From: an uncultured Hyphomicrobiales bacterium
GTDB lineage: Bacteria; Pseudomonadota; Alphaproteobacteria; Rhizobiales; Ancalomicrobiaceae
Assembly: GCA_903930435.1 (NCBI GenBank)
Contig: CAIYYN010000042.1
Coordinates: forward strand, 150,872-214,871
DNA length: 64,000 nucleotides
Direction of reading: 5' to 3'
Made by a program: the position numbers and the translations under genes. This document shows positions 1 to 9,023 of this stretch, in pieces. The notes beneath the pieces are model-generated. The model was given only the letters and a program-made list of their open reading frames with translations, was not told where the DNA came from and made no database searches. Positions within the stretch are counted from its first letter, which is position 1, and each line of letters starts with the position of its first letter.

Positions 1-77
1 AAGTGTCGGTGTCTAAGGTCCGGTCCATGTGTATTCCCGAGCCCGGTCGGAGACAAGCATCGGTGCCATCCAGACAC

Positions 78-107
78 AAAAAAGCCTCGGACGAACCGAG
101 GCTTTTG
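78..107 (-). terminator. Rho-independent terminator of rpmE
   Basis: An 8-bp perfect stem (AGCCTCGG / CCGAGGCT, 83-90 and 96-103) with a 5-nt loop is followed on the minus strand by a run of six T. It lies about 30 bases after the rpmE stop codon, which is the expected place and orientation. Confidence 0.85.
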
Positions 108-135
108 GAACGACTGGGAACGGCAAGCGCTCTTA

Positions 136-357
136 TCAGAAACCCATGCCCTTGAACTTGTCCTTGAAGCGCGAGATACGACCGCCGCGATCAAGTACTG
201 TTCCGGTCTGGCCGGTCCAGGCAGGATGCGAATTCGGATCGATGTCAAGGTTCAGCGTATCGCCTTCCTTGCCATAGGTCGAGCGCGTCCAATATTCGGT
301 GCCATTGGTCATCACGACCTTGATGCGGTGATAATCCGGATGGATATCTGGTTTCAT
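136..357 (-). CDS. rpmE: 50S ribosomal protein L31
   Basis: This 73-aa protein is a component of the large ribosomal subunit. The N-terminal [10 protein letters not shown] segment, the central [14 protein letters not shown] block and the C-terminal [11 protein letters not shown] are typical of bacterial L31. The cysteine quartet of zinc-binding L31 is absent, so this is the zinc-free form. An AGGA sequence lies 8 bases before the ATG. The gene is monocistronic, with its own terminator, and diverges from the aminotransferase gene. Length is normal for the family. Confidence 0.95.
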   Translation of the reverse strand: MKPDIHPDYHRIKVVMTNGTEYWTRSTYGKEGDTLNLDIDPNSHPAWTGQTGTVLDRGGRISRFKDKFKGMGF

Positions 358-696
358 CTTCCAAATCCTGCGTCATATGGATCATGAGGAGCAGGCGGAG
401 GCAGTCAAACTGCTGCCTCAGGCCTAAACCCATGATCTCTCTGGGGGTTTCAGTTGCGACCGACGACGTCCGAGTTGGACCACCGACCTTAGATTCTGAC
501 GACAGGCGCATGAAACACCAGCCGTCCCTTAATCCGTTGGCGGGTTCATACAGAAATTCGGCAGAATGCACAAGCCGACCATACGGCAATCCCGCATTTT
601 AGTCCTTTGTGACCTTTGCGTTTTTGACACAAGGCAGTATTTAGACGCCCATCAACGACAAGATAGCTGTCTATCGAAGGCGCCGAGGGGGATATC
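358..696. other. Divergent intergenic region
   Basis: This stretch of about 340 bases between rpmE and the aminotransferase gene should hold both promoters. The open frames crossing it have no start signals or recognisable protein content. I saw no convincing -35/-10 pair or structured RNA. Confidence 0.4.
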
Positions 697-1878
697 ATGC
701 TTCATACAGTTTCCAGCTTTGACCGTATCGGCGAAGAAAATGCGTTTGCGGTGCTGGCCCGAGCTCAAAATCTGGCCGCGCAAGGCCGCGACATCATCAA
801 TCTCGGCATCGGCCAGCCCGATTTCCGCACGCCTGAACACATCGTCGAGGGTGCAATAAAGGCGTTGCGCGATGGACATCACGGTTATACGGCGGCAACA
901 GGCATCCTGCCCTTGCGTGAAGCGGTTGCTGCAGATCTCCACCGCCGTTTCGGGGTCACGATTTCACCCGACCGCGTGCTGATCGTGCCGGGTGGCAAGG
1001 TGACGATGCATATGGCGATCATGATGTTCGGCGAACCGGGCGCGGATATCCTTTACCCCGATCCCGGATTCCCGATTTATCGCTCGATGATCGAGTTTAC
1101 CGGCGCCCGGGCCATTCCGGTGCCGATCCGCGAGGAAAACGCGTTCGCCTTTTCCGCCGAAGAGACCCTCCGCCTCATTACGCCGCAAACCAGGCTGCTG
1201 ATCCTCAATTCGCCAGCCAATCCGACAGGTGGCGTCACCCCGCGTGCCGAGATCGAAAAGCTGGTTGCCGGACTGGCGAGGTTTCCCGATGTCGCGATCA
1301 TGTCCGACGAGATCTACGGCCAGATGGTTTATGACGGTCAGGAGCACGTATCACTGACCACGTTCCCGGAAATCGCCGACCGTCTCATCCTGCTCGACGG
1401 CTGGTCCAAGACCTACGCCATGACAGGCTGGCGCATGGGCTATTCGGTCTGGCCAGAAAAGCTCTACGAGATGGCTCGCAAACTGGCGGTCAACTCCTAT
1501 TCCTGCGTCAATGCCAGCGCCCAGTTTGCCGGGCTCGCCGCTCTCACCGGTCCGCAGGAATGCGTTGCCGAAATGGTCGCGGAGTTTGACAGACGGCGAA
1601 AGGTCGTTGTTGACGGGCTGAATGCGCTGCCAAACGTGACCTGCGCCACGCCGACAGGGGCATTTTACGCCTTCCCGAATATTTCAAGGACGGGCTGGAA
1701 GTCCAAGCCGCTCGCCTCGGCGCTTCTGGAAGACGCCGGTGTTGCCACCATCGGCGGCCCGGATTTTGGCGTCTACGGCGAAGGCTATATCCGCCTCAGC
1801 TACGCCAATTCGACCGAAAACATCCTGCGAGCGCTTGACCGGATGAAGGCATTCCTCGAACGCAAGAACGAGGGGTAG
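697..1878 (+). CDS. PLP-dependent class I/II aminotransferase
   Basis: A fold-type I aminotransferase of 393 aa, the usual length. The PLP-binding lysine is K238 in the SKTYAMTGWRMGY motif. NSPANPTGG and the MSDEIYG segment supply other cofactor contacts, and a C-terminal arginine (about R366, in YIRLSYANS) should bind the substrate carboxylate. It resembles the aspartate or aromatic aminotransferases; the amino donor cannot be told from sequence. The ATG has a GAGGGG ribosome site 6 bases upstream. It stands alone, converging on the hydroxyacid dehydrogenase, with a strong hairpin between the two stops. Confidence 0.9.
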   Translation: MLHTVSSFDRIGEENAFAVLARAQNLAAQGRDIINLGIGQPDFRTPEHIVEGAIKALRDGHHGYTAATGILPLREAVAADLHRRFGVTISPDRVLIVPGGKVTMHMAIMMFGEPGADILYPDPGFPIYRSMIEFTGARAIPVPIREENAFAFSAEETLRLITPQTRLLILNSPANPTGGVTPRAEIEKLVAGLARFPDVAIMSDEIYGQMVYDGQEHVSLTTFPEIADRLILLDGWSKTYAMTGWRMGYSVWPEKLYEMARKLAVNSYSCVNASAQFAGLAALTGPQECVAEMVAEFDRRRKVVVDGLNALPNVTCATPTGAFYAFPNISRTGWKSKPLASALLEDAGVATIGGPDFGVYGEGYIRLSYANSTENILRALDRMKAFLERKNEG

Positions 1879-1898
1879 GAACGAGCTTCGTGTCCGTC

Positions 1899-1933
1899 GT
1901 TTTGTCCTCCCGTCAGAGCCGGGAGGACAAAAC
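1899..1933. terminator. Bidirectional hairpin terminator
   Basis: A perfect 14-bp stem (1899-1912 with 1920-1933) and 7-base loop carry TTTTG on one side and CAAAA on the other, so the outer arms give T-runs on both strands. It separates the convergent aminotransferase and hydroxyacid dehydrogenase genes. Confidence 0.85.
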
Positions 1934-1962
1934 GAGCGAATTCATGTCAGGAACTGGTCAGA

Positions 1963-2922
1963 TCATCTTGGCCAAGGTGTCTCAGCAACTGGTGTGATCG
2001 GCGCGCCGTTTTCGAACCAGTTGATCAGATTGTCCGCACACAGATCGCCCATCAATTGCCGGGTGTGAACCGAGGCTGAGCCAACATGCGGCAAGAGCAC
2101 AACGCGTTCGAATTCGGCCAGTTCCTGCGGGTAGCAGGGTTCTGTCTCGAAGACATCAAGGCCAGCTGAGAAGATCGTACCCGCCTTGAGCGCCGCAATC
2201 AGCGCGACTTCGTCCACGACCGACCCACGCCCGATATTGATGAGGATGCCTTCTGGTCCGAGCGCTTCCAGCACAGATGCGTCGATCAGATGATGGGTCG
2301 ACGCGCCGCCGGGCAAGACCGACAACAGGATATCGACATGCCTGGCGAGCCCGACGAGCGTGTCAAAGTAGGGGATATCGGTTCCGGCAGCCGGGCGGCG
2401 ATTATGATACGCGAGCTTCAGACCAAAGGCTTCGGCGCGCGTCGCAATGGCCTTGCCGATCCGGCCCATGCCGACGATCCCGAGTGTCTTGCCACGCAAC
2501 GTGGACCGGGTCAGCGGATAGACGCCTTGCATCCACTTGCCAGCTCGCAAATGGCGCTCGGCAGCGCCCAGTTCGCGTGCAGTCATCAGCAGAAGTCCGA
2601 GCGCCGTATCTGCGACCTCTTCGCTGAGGACATCAGGCGTGTTGGTGACGAGCACGCCGCGTGTTGCCGCGTGGGCTGCATCAACGGAATCGTACCCGAC
2701 ACCGAAATTGGCAACGATCTGCAGGTTCGGGAATTGATCCATGAAGGATGCATCGACCTTGACGTGACCGCCGGTGGCAATGCCCTTCACGCGGGACGCG
2801 ATCCCGGCCAGATGCGCAGTCCGATCAGAGGCTTCCCACAGCTTGTGAACCTTGAGGCGCGTTTCAAGTTTGGGCAGGACGAGCGGCATGGGTCCAGGCA
2901 TCAGGATTTCGGTCGGTTCCAT
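1963..2922 (-). CDS. D-2-hydroxyacid dehydrogenase (NAD(P)-dependent)
   Basis: A 319-aa member of the D-isomer-specific 2-hydroxyacid dehydrogenase family, reducing a 2-oxoacid or oxidising the corresponding D-hydroxyacid in the cytosol. The Rossmann signature GIVGMGRIGKAIA sits mid-protein. The catalytic regions INIGRGSVVDE (arginine), ETEPCYP (glutamate) and LLPHVGSAS (histidine) are all present. The ATG at 2922 is preferred over an upstream GTG at 2937 because GGAGAG lies 8 bases before it. It is the last gene of the minus-strand catabolic group, after the LacI gene. Glyoxylate/hydroxypyruvate reductase activity is plausible but not shown. Confidence 0.85.
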   Translation of the reverse strand: MEPTEILMPGPMPLVLPKLETRLKVHKLWEASDRTAHLAGIASRVKGIATGGHVKVDASFMDQFPNLQIVANFGVGYDSVDAAHAATRGVLVTNTPDVLSEEVADTALGLLLMTARELGAAERHLRAGKWMQGVYPLTRSTLRGKTLGIVGMGRIGKAIATRAEAFGLKLAYHNRRPAAGTDIPYFDTLVGLARHVDILLSVLPGGASTHHLIDASVLEALGPEGILINIGRGSVVDEVALIAALKAGTIFSAGLDVFETEPCYPQELAEFERVVLLPHVGSASVHTRQLMGDLCADNLINWFENGAPITPVAETPWPR

Positions 2923-3030
2923 GTCGCGTCTCTCCACTGGTCGCTTTGCTTTGAATTGATAGGGTGATTGCAGACAAACTATCTGGCCACGCCATAAGCT
3001 TCAATCTGTCGGGCTTCGTATTTTTACGGT

Positions 3031-4089
3031 TCAGGGCCCCATAGCGGATAGACTGGTATCCCGAATTCGCAACTCGGGGGTAACCAGTGTTGCAAGAGGC
3101 GGCGATACGGGTGCCAATATCGCATTGCCCGAAATCAATTCGCCCAGATATTCGGCTGCGAGGCGCCCGACTTCCTGCTGACCATTCCAGACCGATGTCA
3201 GAGCCGGCGACCAGTCAGCGGCTTCCCCGATGTCATCATATCCCGTCAAGGCAATATCCCGTCCAGGCTCCAGACCACGACGACGCAGCGCGGTCATCAG
3301 TCCAAGAGCGATCAGATCGTTGAATGCCACGATCGCCGTCGCCTTGCTGGCCAGAACGGCTGGCAGCACATCTCGCCCGCCAGCCCGATTTTCAACGTCC
3401 GGAAAGATCAGGTCTGGCTCAAATGCCAAACCAAAGGCTTCCAGCGCATCCTCATAACCGCCTCGCCGTTCACGACCAGCCGATGACTGCTGACGCCCAC
3501 CCACAAACGCGATCCGGCGATGACCGCGACTGATCAGATGCTCTGTTGCCAGCCGGATACCGGTGCGGTCGTCGCCCCGAATGACCGGGGCGAAGTCGTT
3601 ACCCGGCACATCACGCGCAACCAGGACTGTCGGCATTCCCGCTCGCGTCATGCGCCGAATATCGTCGGCGACAGTTCCGACCGACGGGCAGATGATCACG
3701 CCATCGGCCCGGTATTGCAGCATCGTCTCCAGAAAATGCCGCTGACGCTGGAAGTCATCGCCGTGATTGCCGAGAATGACCGTCAGGTTCCGCTTGGCCA
3801 GATGCACGTCAAGCGAGGCAACCAACTCCGCAAAGTAAGGGTTCAGGATATCGTGGACCAGAACTCCGACGATGTTCGAGCGCGATGTCCTCAGGCTGGC
3901 CGCCGACCGGTTGTAGATATAGCCGAGATCCTCGGCGAACTGGCGGACACGGACCCTTGTTTCGGCAGCGACGTCGGGATGATCGCGCAAGGCAAGCGAC
4001 ACAGTCGCCGTTGAAAGACCGAGACGCTCGCCAATCATGGCGAGCGTCAATCGTTTGGCCGGTTTGGCAGGTGTGCTTCCACTGACCAT
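3031..4089 (-). CDS. LacI-family transcriptional regulator
   Basis: A 352-aa LacI/GalR regulator. The N-terminal helix-turn-helix (about residues 13-60, LTLAMIGERLGLSTATVSLAL) is followed by the hinge helix and a periplasmic-binding-protein-like effector domain (NIVGVLVHDILNPYFAELV onward). It lies 21 bases after the deaminase stop on the same strand, so it is probably co-transcribed with the deaminase and Rid genes and controls the divergent catabolic units. The effector is unknown. Inference: the 5911-6232 divergent region is its most likely target, although I could not find a clear palindromic operator there. Confidence 0.9.
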   Translation of the reverse strand: MVSGSTPAKPAKRLTLAMIGERLGLSTATVSLALRDHPDVAAETRVRVRQFAEDLGYIYNRSAASLRTSRSNIVGVLVHDILNPYFAELVASLDVHLAKRNLTVILGNHGDDFQRQRHFLETMLQYRADGVIICPSVGTVADDIRRMTRAGMPTVLVARDVPGNDFAPVIRGDDRTGIRLATEHLISRGHRRIAFVGGRQQSSAGRERRGGYEDALEAFGLAFEPDLIFPDVENRAGGRDVLPAVLASKATAIVAFNDLIALGLMTALRRRGLEPGRDIALTGYDDIGEAADWSPALTSVWNGQQEVGRLAAEYLGELISGNAILAPVSPPLATLVTPELRIRDTSLSAMGP

Positions 4090-4110
4090 CTAGTCTATCC
4101 CTTGAGCCGT

Positions 4111-5451
4111 TCAGAGGCCGGAAAGAAATGCCTTCGCCGCCTCGCCATGCTGCGCACGAAGCCGAGCAACATCGATGCCAACAGGATTTCCATCAACAAC
4201 GGTCCACTTGCCGGCAATCATCACACGGTCGGCCTTGTAGGCTCCGCACAAGACAAGGGCGGCAATTGGATCGCCGGCACCGGAAAAACGCAGTTCATCC
4301 AGCGAATAGAAGCCCATGTCCGCCTGAGCGCCAACCGCAATCCGGCCAAGATCCTTGCGGCCCAGGCAGGCAGCAGAGCCCTCAGTGGCCCAGCGGAAGG
4401 CGTCCAGATGCGTGACCGTTGCATCATAGGTCAGGCGGTTGATCATGAGCGCGTGGCGGACGCTTTCCATCAGGTTGGAATTGTCGTTTGACGCAGACCC
4501 GTCCACGCCCAGTCCGACCGGCGAACCAGCCGCTTCCAGTTCGCGTGTACGGCACTGACCGGAAGCCAGAACCATATTCGATGTCGGGCAATGGCAGACG
4601 CCAACGCCATGTCGACCAAGGCGCTTGATTTCGTCATCATTGAAATGGATACCGTGGGCGAGCCAGACACGGTCATTCATCCAGCCGACTTCTTCCAGAT
4701 AATCGACCGGACGACACTGGAACTTGGCCTCGCAATAGTCGATTTCATCGCGGGTTTCGGCCAGATGTGTGTGCAGTCGGCAATTGTGCTTGGCCGCGAG
4801 TTTGGCGCTTTCGACCATCAGGCGCTTCGTGACGTTGAAGGGCGCACAGGGGGCCAAGGCGACCTGCAACATGGCGCCTTCTTTGGGATCGTGATATCGA
4901 CCGATGACACGCTCGCAATCGGCCAGAATGACGTCGGTGTCCTGAACCGCGCCGGGGAATGCATTGCCGCCCTCGGCTGTCGTCAGGTTGAGTGCGCCAC
5001 GGTTCAACACCATGCGCATGCCGACGTTGCCGGCTTCTTCTGCCTGAATATCCATCGCGCTTTCTGTGCCTGGCGGGAACAGATATTGATGGTCTGACGC
5101 GGTCGTGCAGCCGGATAACATCAGTTCGGTCAGCGCCAAACGGGTTGCAAGCCGCAAATTGTCAGGATTGACGTGGCGGGCCCAGATCGGAAACAGCGCT
5201 TCAAGCCACGGGAACAGTTCCTTGTTGATCGCGCTTGGATGGGCACGGGTCAACGTCTGATACATATGATGATGCGTGTTGATCAGGCCGGGGATGACGA
5301 CATGTCGACTGGCGTCATATTTTTCGTCGACATGCCCGAGCGGCTCTTTGCCCTTGGCCACAAGTTCAACGATCTTGCCATTTTCGACGACAATACCGCG
5401 CTCCGCTCCGTCTGCCAGGACGGCAATCGGGTCTTTTATCCAGGTCCTCAT
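4111..5451 (-). CDS. COG0402 amidohydrolase, 8-oxoguanine deaminase-like
   Basis: A 446-aa cytosolic metal-dependent deaminase. Metal ligands are visible in NTHHHMYQTLTR, LHTHLAETRDE and GVDGSASNDNSN. The segment around LALTELMLSGCTTASDHQYLFP is characteristic of 8-oxoguanine deaminase and of the related hydroxyatrazine hydrolases (AtzB/TrzA group). Substrate assignment to 8-oxoguanine is therefore reasonable, but another amino-purine or triazine is possible. The ATG at 5451 is chosen because the 18-residue upstream extension is low-complexity and basic. The gene lies between the Rid-family gene and the LacI gene, all on the minus strand. Confidence 0.8.
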   Translation of the reverse strand: MRTWIKDPIAVLADGAERGIVVENGKIVELVAKGKEPLGHVDEKYDASRHVVIPGLINTHHHMYQTLTRAHPSAINKELFPWLEALFPIWARHVNPDNLRLATRLALTELMLSGCTTASDHQYLFPPGTESAMDIQAEEAGNVGMRMVLNRGALNLTTAEGGNAFPGAVQDTDVILADCERVIGRYHDPKEGAMLQVALAPCAPFNVTKRLMVESAKLAAKHNCRLHTHLAETRDEIDYCEAKFQCRPVDYLEEVGWMNDRVWLAHGIHFNDDEIKRLGRHGVGVCHCPTSNMVLASGQCRTRELEAAGSPVGLGVDGSASNDNSNLMESVRHALMINRLTYDATVTHLDAFRWATEGSAACLGRKDLGRIAVGAQADMGFYSLDELRFSGAGDPIAALVLCGAYKADRVMIAGKWTVVDGNPVGIDVARLRAQHGEAAKAFLSGL

Positions 5452-5520
5452 TGGAGAAAGTCCTCTAGAACGCGCGCGAGTGCCAGGCTGACGTTGATCT
5501 CGCAACGCTCACACTCCTTA

Positions 5521-5910
5521 TCACAGGTCTCTCGCAGCCGTCACTTCGATCTCGACCTTGAACTCCGGTCTTGTGAAGCCGGACACGATGACCAGCGTGG
5601 ACGCGGGCGGCGGCGAGCCAACAACGCGATCACGCACTTGCATGTACTCCCGCATGTAGGCCCGATCCGTCACGAATGCATTGATCCGGACGATATCGGC
5701 CAACGTCATGGCGCCCTCGGCAAGAATGGCGGCGATGTTGGCGAAGATCAGCTCGGTTTGCTCGGTCACGGACTCAGGGATCGAGTCGTCAGACCGGATT
5801 GCCAATTGCCCGGAGGTCAGGATCCAGCGTTGACCTGCTGGTGCCAGTGCGCCGTGGCTATAGTTGCCAAATGGCGTGCGGACACTGGCAGGATTGAGCG
5901 CTTGGTGCAT
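5521..5910 (-). CDS. Rid (YjgF/YER057c) family protein lacking the catalytic arginine
   Basis: A 129-aa Rid-family protein with the typical GQLAIRSDDS, TLADIVRINAFVTD and EFKVEIEVTAA segments. Archaeal and bacterial RidA enzymes deaminate reactive enamines and imines using an arginine in a PARS-type motif. Here the matching stretch reads PPAST, so the arginine appears to be alanine. That places it among the Rid subfamilies with other, mostly pathway-specific roles. The ATG at 5910 has GGAGGG 5 bases upstream. It is the first gene of the minus-strand group, next to a deaminase that might release an unstable product. Confidence 0.8.
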   Translation of the reverse strand: MHQALNPASVRTPFGNYSHGALAPAGQRWILTSGQLAIRSDDSIPESVTEQTELIFANIAAILAEGAMTLADIVRINAFVTDRAYMREYMQVRDRVVGSPPPASTLVIVSGFTRPEFKVEIEVTAARDL

Positions 5911-6232
5911 GTGACCCTCCGGGTAAAAGTGCCTTTGTCTTGCAAGTTTGCCCATTCCCGCGCTTCAAAGCTTGCACAAAAAGGTGGCAGACCTGTATGT
6001 TTCCGCCCAATCGATGCGCCCCGACATGAAATGAAGCGGTGATAAGTGGCCTGGAAAACTGGCATACCGATTGCGAGAACATGATGCCTTGATGCAATGG
6101 GTTCAAGAAGATGCTGCTTTTTTTGAGGAGAGCCACCTGACTCGGGATCGCACAGACCGGTGGCAAGAGATCAGAATTCGCGTTGCCCAGACTTCAACGA
6201 AGTATATCGAGCATTGAGAAGGACCTTGTGAC
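5911..6232. promoter_or_regulatory. Divergent promoter region of the catabolic units
   Basis: This stretch of about 320 bases separates the start codons of the Rid-family gene and the solute-binding protein gene, so it must hold both promoters and is the natural place for LacI or MarR control. I found no unambiguous operator. Open frames crossing it are not convincing genes. Confidence 0.4.
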
Positions 6233-7234
6233 ATGCGCTTGAAATCCGCCCTGACCTTTATTGTTTTCGGTACGAGCCTGGCACTCGGCGTGTCCGGTGC
6301 GCTTGCTGAGGTCAAAGTCAAATTCGGAACGAACTGGAAGGCTGAAGCCGAACACGGCGGGTTCTACCAGTCGGTTGTTGATGGCACGTACAAAGCATGT
6401 GGCCTTGATGTCACCATTGTTCCCGGCGGCCCGCAGGTGAACAATCGCATCTTGCTGCCGACCGGCAAGGTCGATTTCCTGATGGGCGCGAATCTGCTGG
6501 AAGCCTTCAATTCCGTGTCCGAGGGCATTCCGACAAAAGTTGTCGCGGCCATTTTCCAGAAGGACGCGCAAGTTCTGCTCTCGCATCCCGGCGCCTACAA
6601 GGAATTCACTGATCTTAAATCTGCGACGATGTTTCTGTCGGCAGGCGGTGTCCAGTCCTATTACCAGTGGATGATCACCGAGTTTGGCTTCAAGCCGGAG
6701 CAAGTGCGTCCCTACACGTTCAATCCAGCCCCGTTCATCGCTGATCCAAAATCCGTCCAGCAGGCTTACATCACATCCGAACCCTTTGCCGTCGAGAAAG
6801 CCGGCGGGTTCAAGCCACAGATCTGGGTGATGGGCGATATCGGCTTCAACACATATGCCACCACCATCGAAACAACCGATGAAATGATCGCCAAAAAACC
6901 GGACGTCGTGCAGTGCTTTGTCGATGGATCGATCAAGGGCTGGTACAATTATCTCTATGGCGACAACAAGGCCGCCAACGCGATGATCAAGAAAGACAAC
7001 CCGGAAATGGATGATGATCAGATCGCATTCTCCATCGCCCAGATGAAGTCTTATGGACTGCTTGATTCGGGCGACGCCTTGAAAACGGGCATCGGCACGA
7101 TGTTGCCCGAGCGGTTCAAGAGCTTCTACGACAAGATGGTCAAATCCAAGGTCGTCAAGCCGGACCTCGATCTGTCCAAGGTTTACACAACAGCCTTCGT
7201 GAACAAGGGCGTCGGTATGGATCTCAAAAAGTAA
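6233..7234 (+). CDS. ABC importer substrate-binding protein, NMT1/THI5-like
   Basis: A 333-aa periplasmic binding protein. Residues 1-25 form a signal peptide ending in an ALA-type site before EVKVKFG. The mature part has the NMT1/THI5-like layout (WKAEAEHGGFYQSVVDGTYKACGLDV, then GPQVNNRILLPTGKVDFLMG) used for pyrimidines, nitrate, sulfonates and taurine. AAGGA lies 9 bases before the ATG. It heads an ABC operon with ATPase and permease genes and a cytosine-deaminase-like gene. A pyrimidine-like or other N-heterocyclic ligand is therefore a fair inference. Confidence 0.88.
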   Translation: MRLKSALTFIVFGTSLALGVSGALAEVKVKFGTNWKAEAEHGGFYQSVVDGTYKACGLDVTIVPGGPQVNNRILLPTGKVDFLMGANLLEAFNSVSEGIPTKVVAAIFQKDAQVLLSHPGAYKEFTDLKSATMFLSAGGVQSYYQWMITEFGFKPEQVRPYTFNPAPFIADPKSVQQAYITSEPFAVEKAGGFKPQIWVMGDIGFNTYATTIETTDEMIAKKPDVVQCFVDGSIKGWYNYLYGDNKAANAMIKKDNPEMDDDQIAFSIAQMKSYGLLDSGDALKTGIGTMLPERFKSFYDKMVKSKVVKPDLDLSKVYTTAFVNKGVGMDLKK

Positions 7235-7242
7235 GCAAATCA

Positions 7243-7271
7243 GGGAGGCGACACCCCCGCTGTTGCCTCCC
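7243..7271 (+). terminator. Intercistronic hairpin after the binding-protein gene
   Basis: GGGAGGCGACA pairs with TGTTGCCTCCC (11 bp including one G-T pair) around a short C-rich loop. No T-run follows, so it is more likely an mRNA-stabilising or attenuating element that gives more binding protein than ATPase. Confidence 0.6.
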
Positions 7272-7287
7272 GTTCAGTCTGGTTCAA

Positions 7288-8097
7288 TTGGCCGGCCAAT
7301 CGGCGTGTGAGTGCGACTTGAAACCCATCATCTCCCTGTCTGATATCTCCAAGACATTTTCCAACGGAACGATCGCCCTGTCGCGCATGTCGATGGATAT
7401 TGGTCAAGGCGAGTTCGTGTCGCTGCTCGGACCGTCAGGGTGCGGCAAATCGACGGTGCTCAGGATCATCGCGGGATTAGGCGAACCGACAACGGGAATA
7501 ATCGACTGGCCGACGTCGACCTACAATGCAGCGGGCAAACCAGAGCGCGACATCGGCTTTGTCTTTCAGGAACCGACATTGATGCCCTGGGCGACGGTCT
7601 ATGACAATGTCCGCTTACCGCTGCGCCTGAAGAGGGTATCGCAGACCGCAGGCCATGAGCGCATCATGGATGCCTTGGCCATGGTCGGCTTGTCCAAATT
7701 TGCCACATCGTACCCACGTGAACTCTCCGGCGGCATGAAGATGCGGGTTTCCATCGCCCGCGCGCTCGTCACACGGCCCAAAGTGCTCCTGATGGATGAA
7801 CCTTTTGCCGCGCTTGATGAAATCACGCGCAACAAGTTGAATGACGATCTCTTGCGGCTGTGGCAGGACCAGCACTGGACCGTAATTTTTGTCACCCATT
7901 CCGTCTATGAATCCGTCTACCTGTCGAGCCGCATTGTGGTTATGGCGGCCCGTCCTGGCCGCGTCGTGACGGATATGGCGATCTCCGCTGGCTATCCGCG
8001 CGATGACGTGTTTCGGACCTCCGATGCCTACAACGAAGCCTGCCGCAATGCATCCATGGCTCTTCACGAGGCCATGGACGTAGCGGATCACCTTTGA
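7288..8097 (+). CDS. ABC importer ATP-binding protein (SsuB/TauB/NrtD type)
   Basis: A 259-269-aa ABC ATPase that energises the importer. Walker A is GPSGCGKST, the signature is LSGGMKMRVSIARAL, and Walker B is VLLMDEPFAALDE. The Q-loop (FVFQEPTLMPW) is of the nitrate/sulfonate/taurine type. The frame has no ATG at its beginning. TTG at 7288 and TTG at 7318 are both possible, and 7318 fits the family start (LKPIISLSDIS) better. Neither has a good ribosome site, so translation may depend on the upstream gene. Confidence 0.88.
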   Translation: MAGQSACECDLKPIISLSDISKTFSNGTIALSRMSMDIGQGEFVSLLGPSGCGKSTVLRIIAGLGEPTTGIIDWPTSTYNAAGKPERDIGFVFQEPTLMPWATVYDNVRLPLRLKRVSQTAGHERIMDALAMVGLSKFATSYPRELSGGMKMRVSIARALVTRPKVLLMDEPFAALDEITRNKLNDDLLRLWQDQHWTVIFVTHSVYESVYLSSRIVVMAARPGRVVTDMAISAGYPRDDVFRTSDAYNEACRNASMALHEAMDVADHL

Positions 8098-8116
8098 GAC
8101 AGCGGGGCACAGTCAC

Positions 8117-9013
8117 ATGAACACCGCGAACATTGGATCCACGCCGACCGCTCCGATCGATACCGTCGAACTGGCGCGGGCACGCAGCCAGCGGATGACC
8201 GAGATTGCAAGCTGGGCTCTGCCTTTCCTGGTCCTGCTGCTTGCACTGGGGTACTGGCAATGGGCTGTCGTTCATTACGAGATCAAACCGTATCTGCTGC
8301 CGTCGCCGCTCAGGATCGTGCAGACACTAGGTGCGGACTGGCAACTTCTTTTGCCGTCCCTCGTGAACACGCTGGAAATCACGTTTGGCGCATTGGCGCT
8401 CGCGGTGATCGGCGGCGGCGGATTGGCAATCCTGTTTGCACAATCGCGCTGGATCGAGATGGCATTGGTGCCTTTCGCCATCACGTTGCAGGTCACACCG
8501 ATCATTGCGGTCGCGCCGTTGATCATCGTCTACCTGAAGGACGTGACGCTTGATCTCGGCTTTGTCACGCTCTCCGACGTCACCTTGCAATTGCTCACAT
8601 GTGCCTGGATCGTGGCCTTCTTCCCGGTCCTGTCGAACACGACGATCGGACTGAATTCGGCGGATCACAACCTGCGCAACCTGTTCGAACTCTATGGTGC
8701 CAGCCGTTGGCAAACATTGCGGCTGCTGCGGCTCCCGGCGGCCCTGCCCTATTTTCTGGCCGGATTAAAGATTGCCAGCGGACTGGCCCTGATCGGGGCA
8801 GTGGTTGCAGAATTTGTTGTTGGAGCCCAGGGCGCAGGATCAGGGCTTGCCTCACGCATCCAGGAATCGGCGTTCCGTCTCAATATCCCGCGCATGTATG
8901 CAGCTGTCGTGCTGATCTCGCTGACCGGTATTGCCATTTACCTCGTGACGTCCTGGGCAAGTCACCTGCTGCTTCGGCGCTGGCATGAGAGTGCCATCCG
9001 GCGCGAAAACTAA
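8117..9013 (+). CDS. ABC importer permease (SsuC/TauC/NrtB type)
   Basis: A 298-aa inner-membrane protein with about six hydrophobic segments, the first near residues 34-55 (WALPFLVLLLALGYWQW). The cytoplasmic coupling loop shows the EAA-like region NLFELYGASRWQTLRLLRLPAALPYF followed by EFVVGAQGAGSGLASRI. It lies 19 bases after the ATPase gene and completes the importer. Confidence 0.88.
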   Translation: MNTANIGSTPTAPIDTVELARARSQRMTEIASWALPFLVLLLALGYWQWAVVHYEIKPYLLPSPLRIVQTLGADWQLLLPSLVNTLEITFGALALAVIGGGGLAILFAQSRWIEMALVPFAITLQVTPIIAVAPLIIVYLKDVTLDLGFVTLSDVTLQLLTCAWIVAFFPVLSNTTIGLNSADHNLRNLFELYGASRWQTLRLLRLPAALPYFLAGLKIASGLALIGAVVAEFVVGAQGAGSGLASRIQESAFRLNIPRMYAAVVLISLTGIAIYLVTSWASHLLLRRWHESAIRREN

Positions 9014-9023
9014 GGGCTAGCCA

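Noticed and set aside
5911..6232. A LacI operator in the divergent region
   Set aside because: Only weak partial palindromes were seen; none matches the usual central CG pattern well enough.
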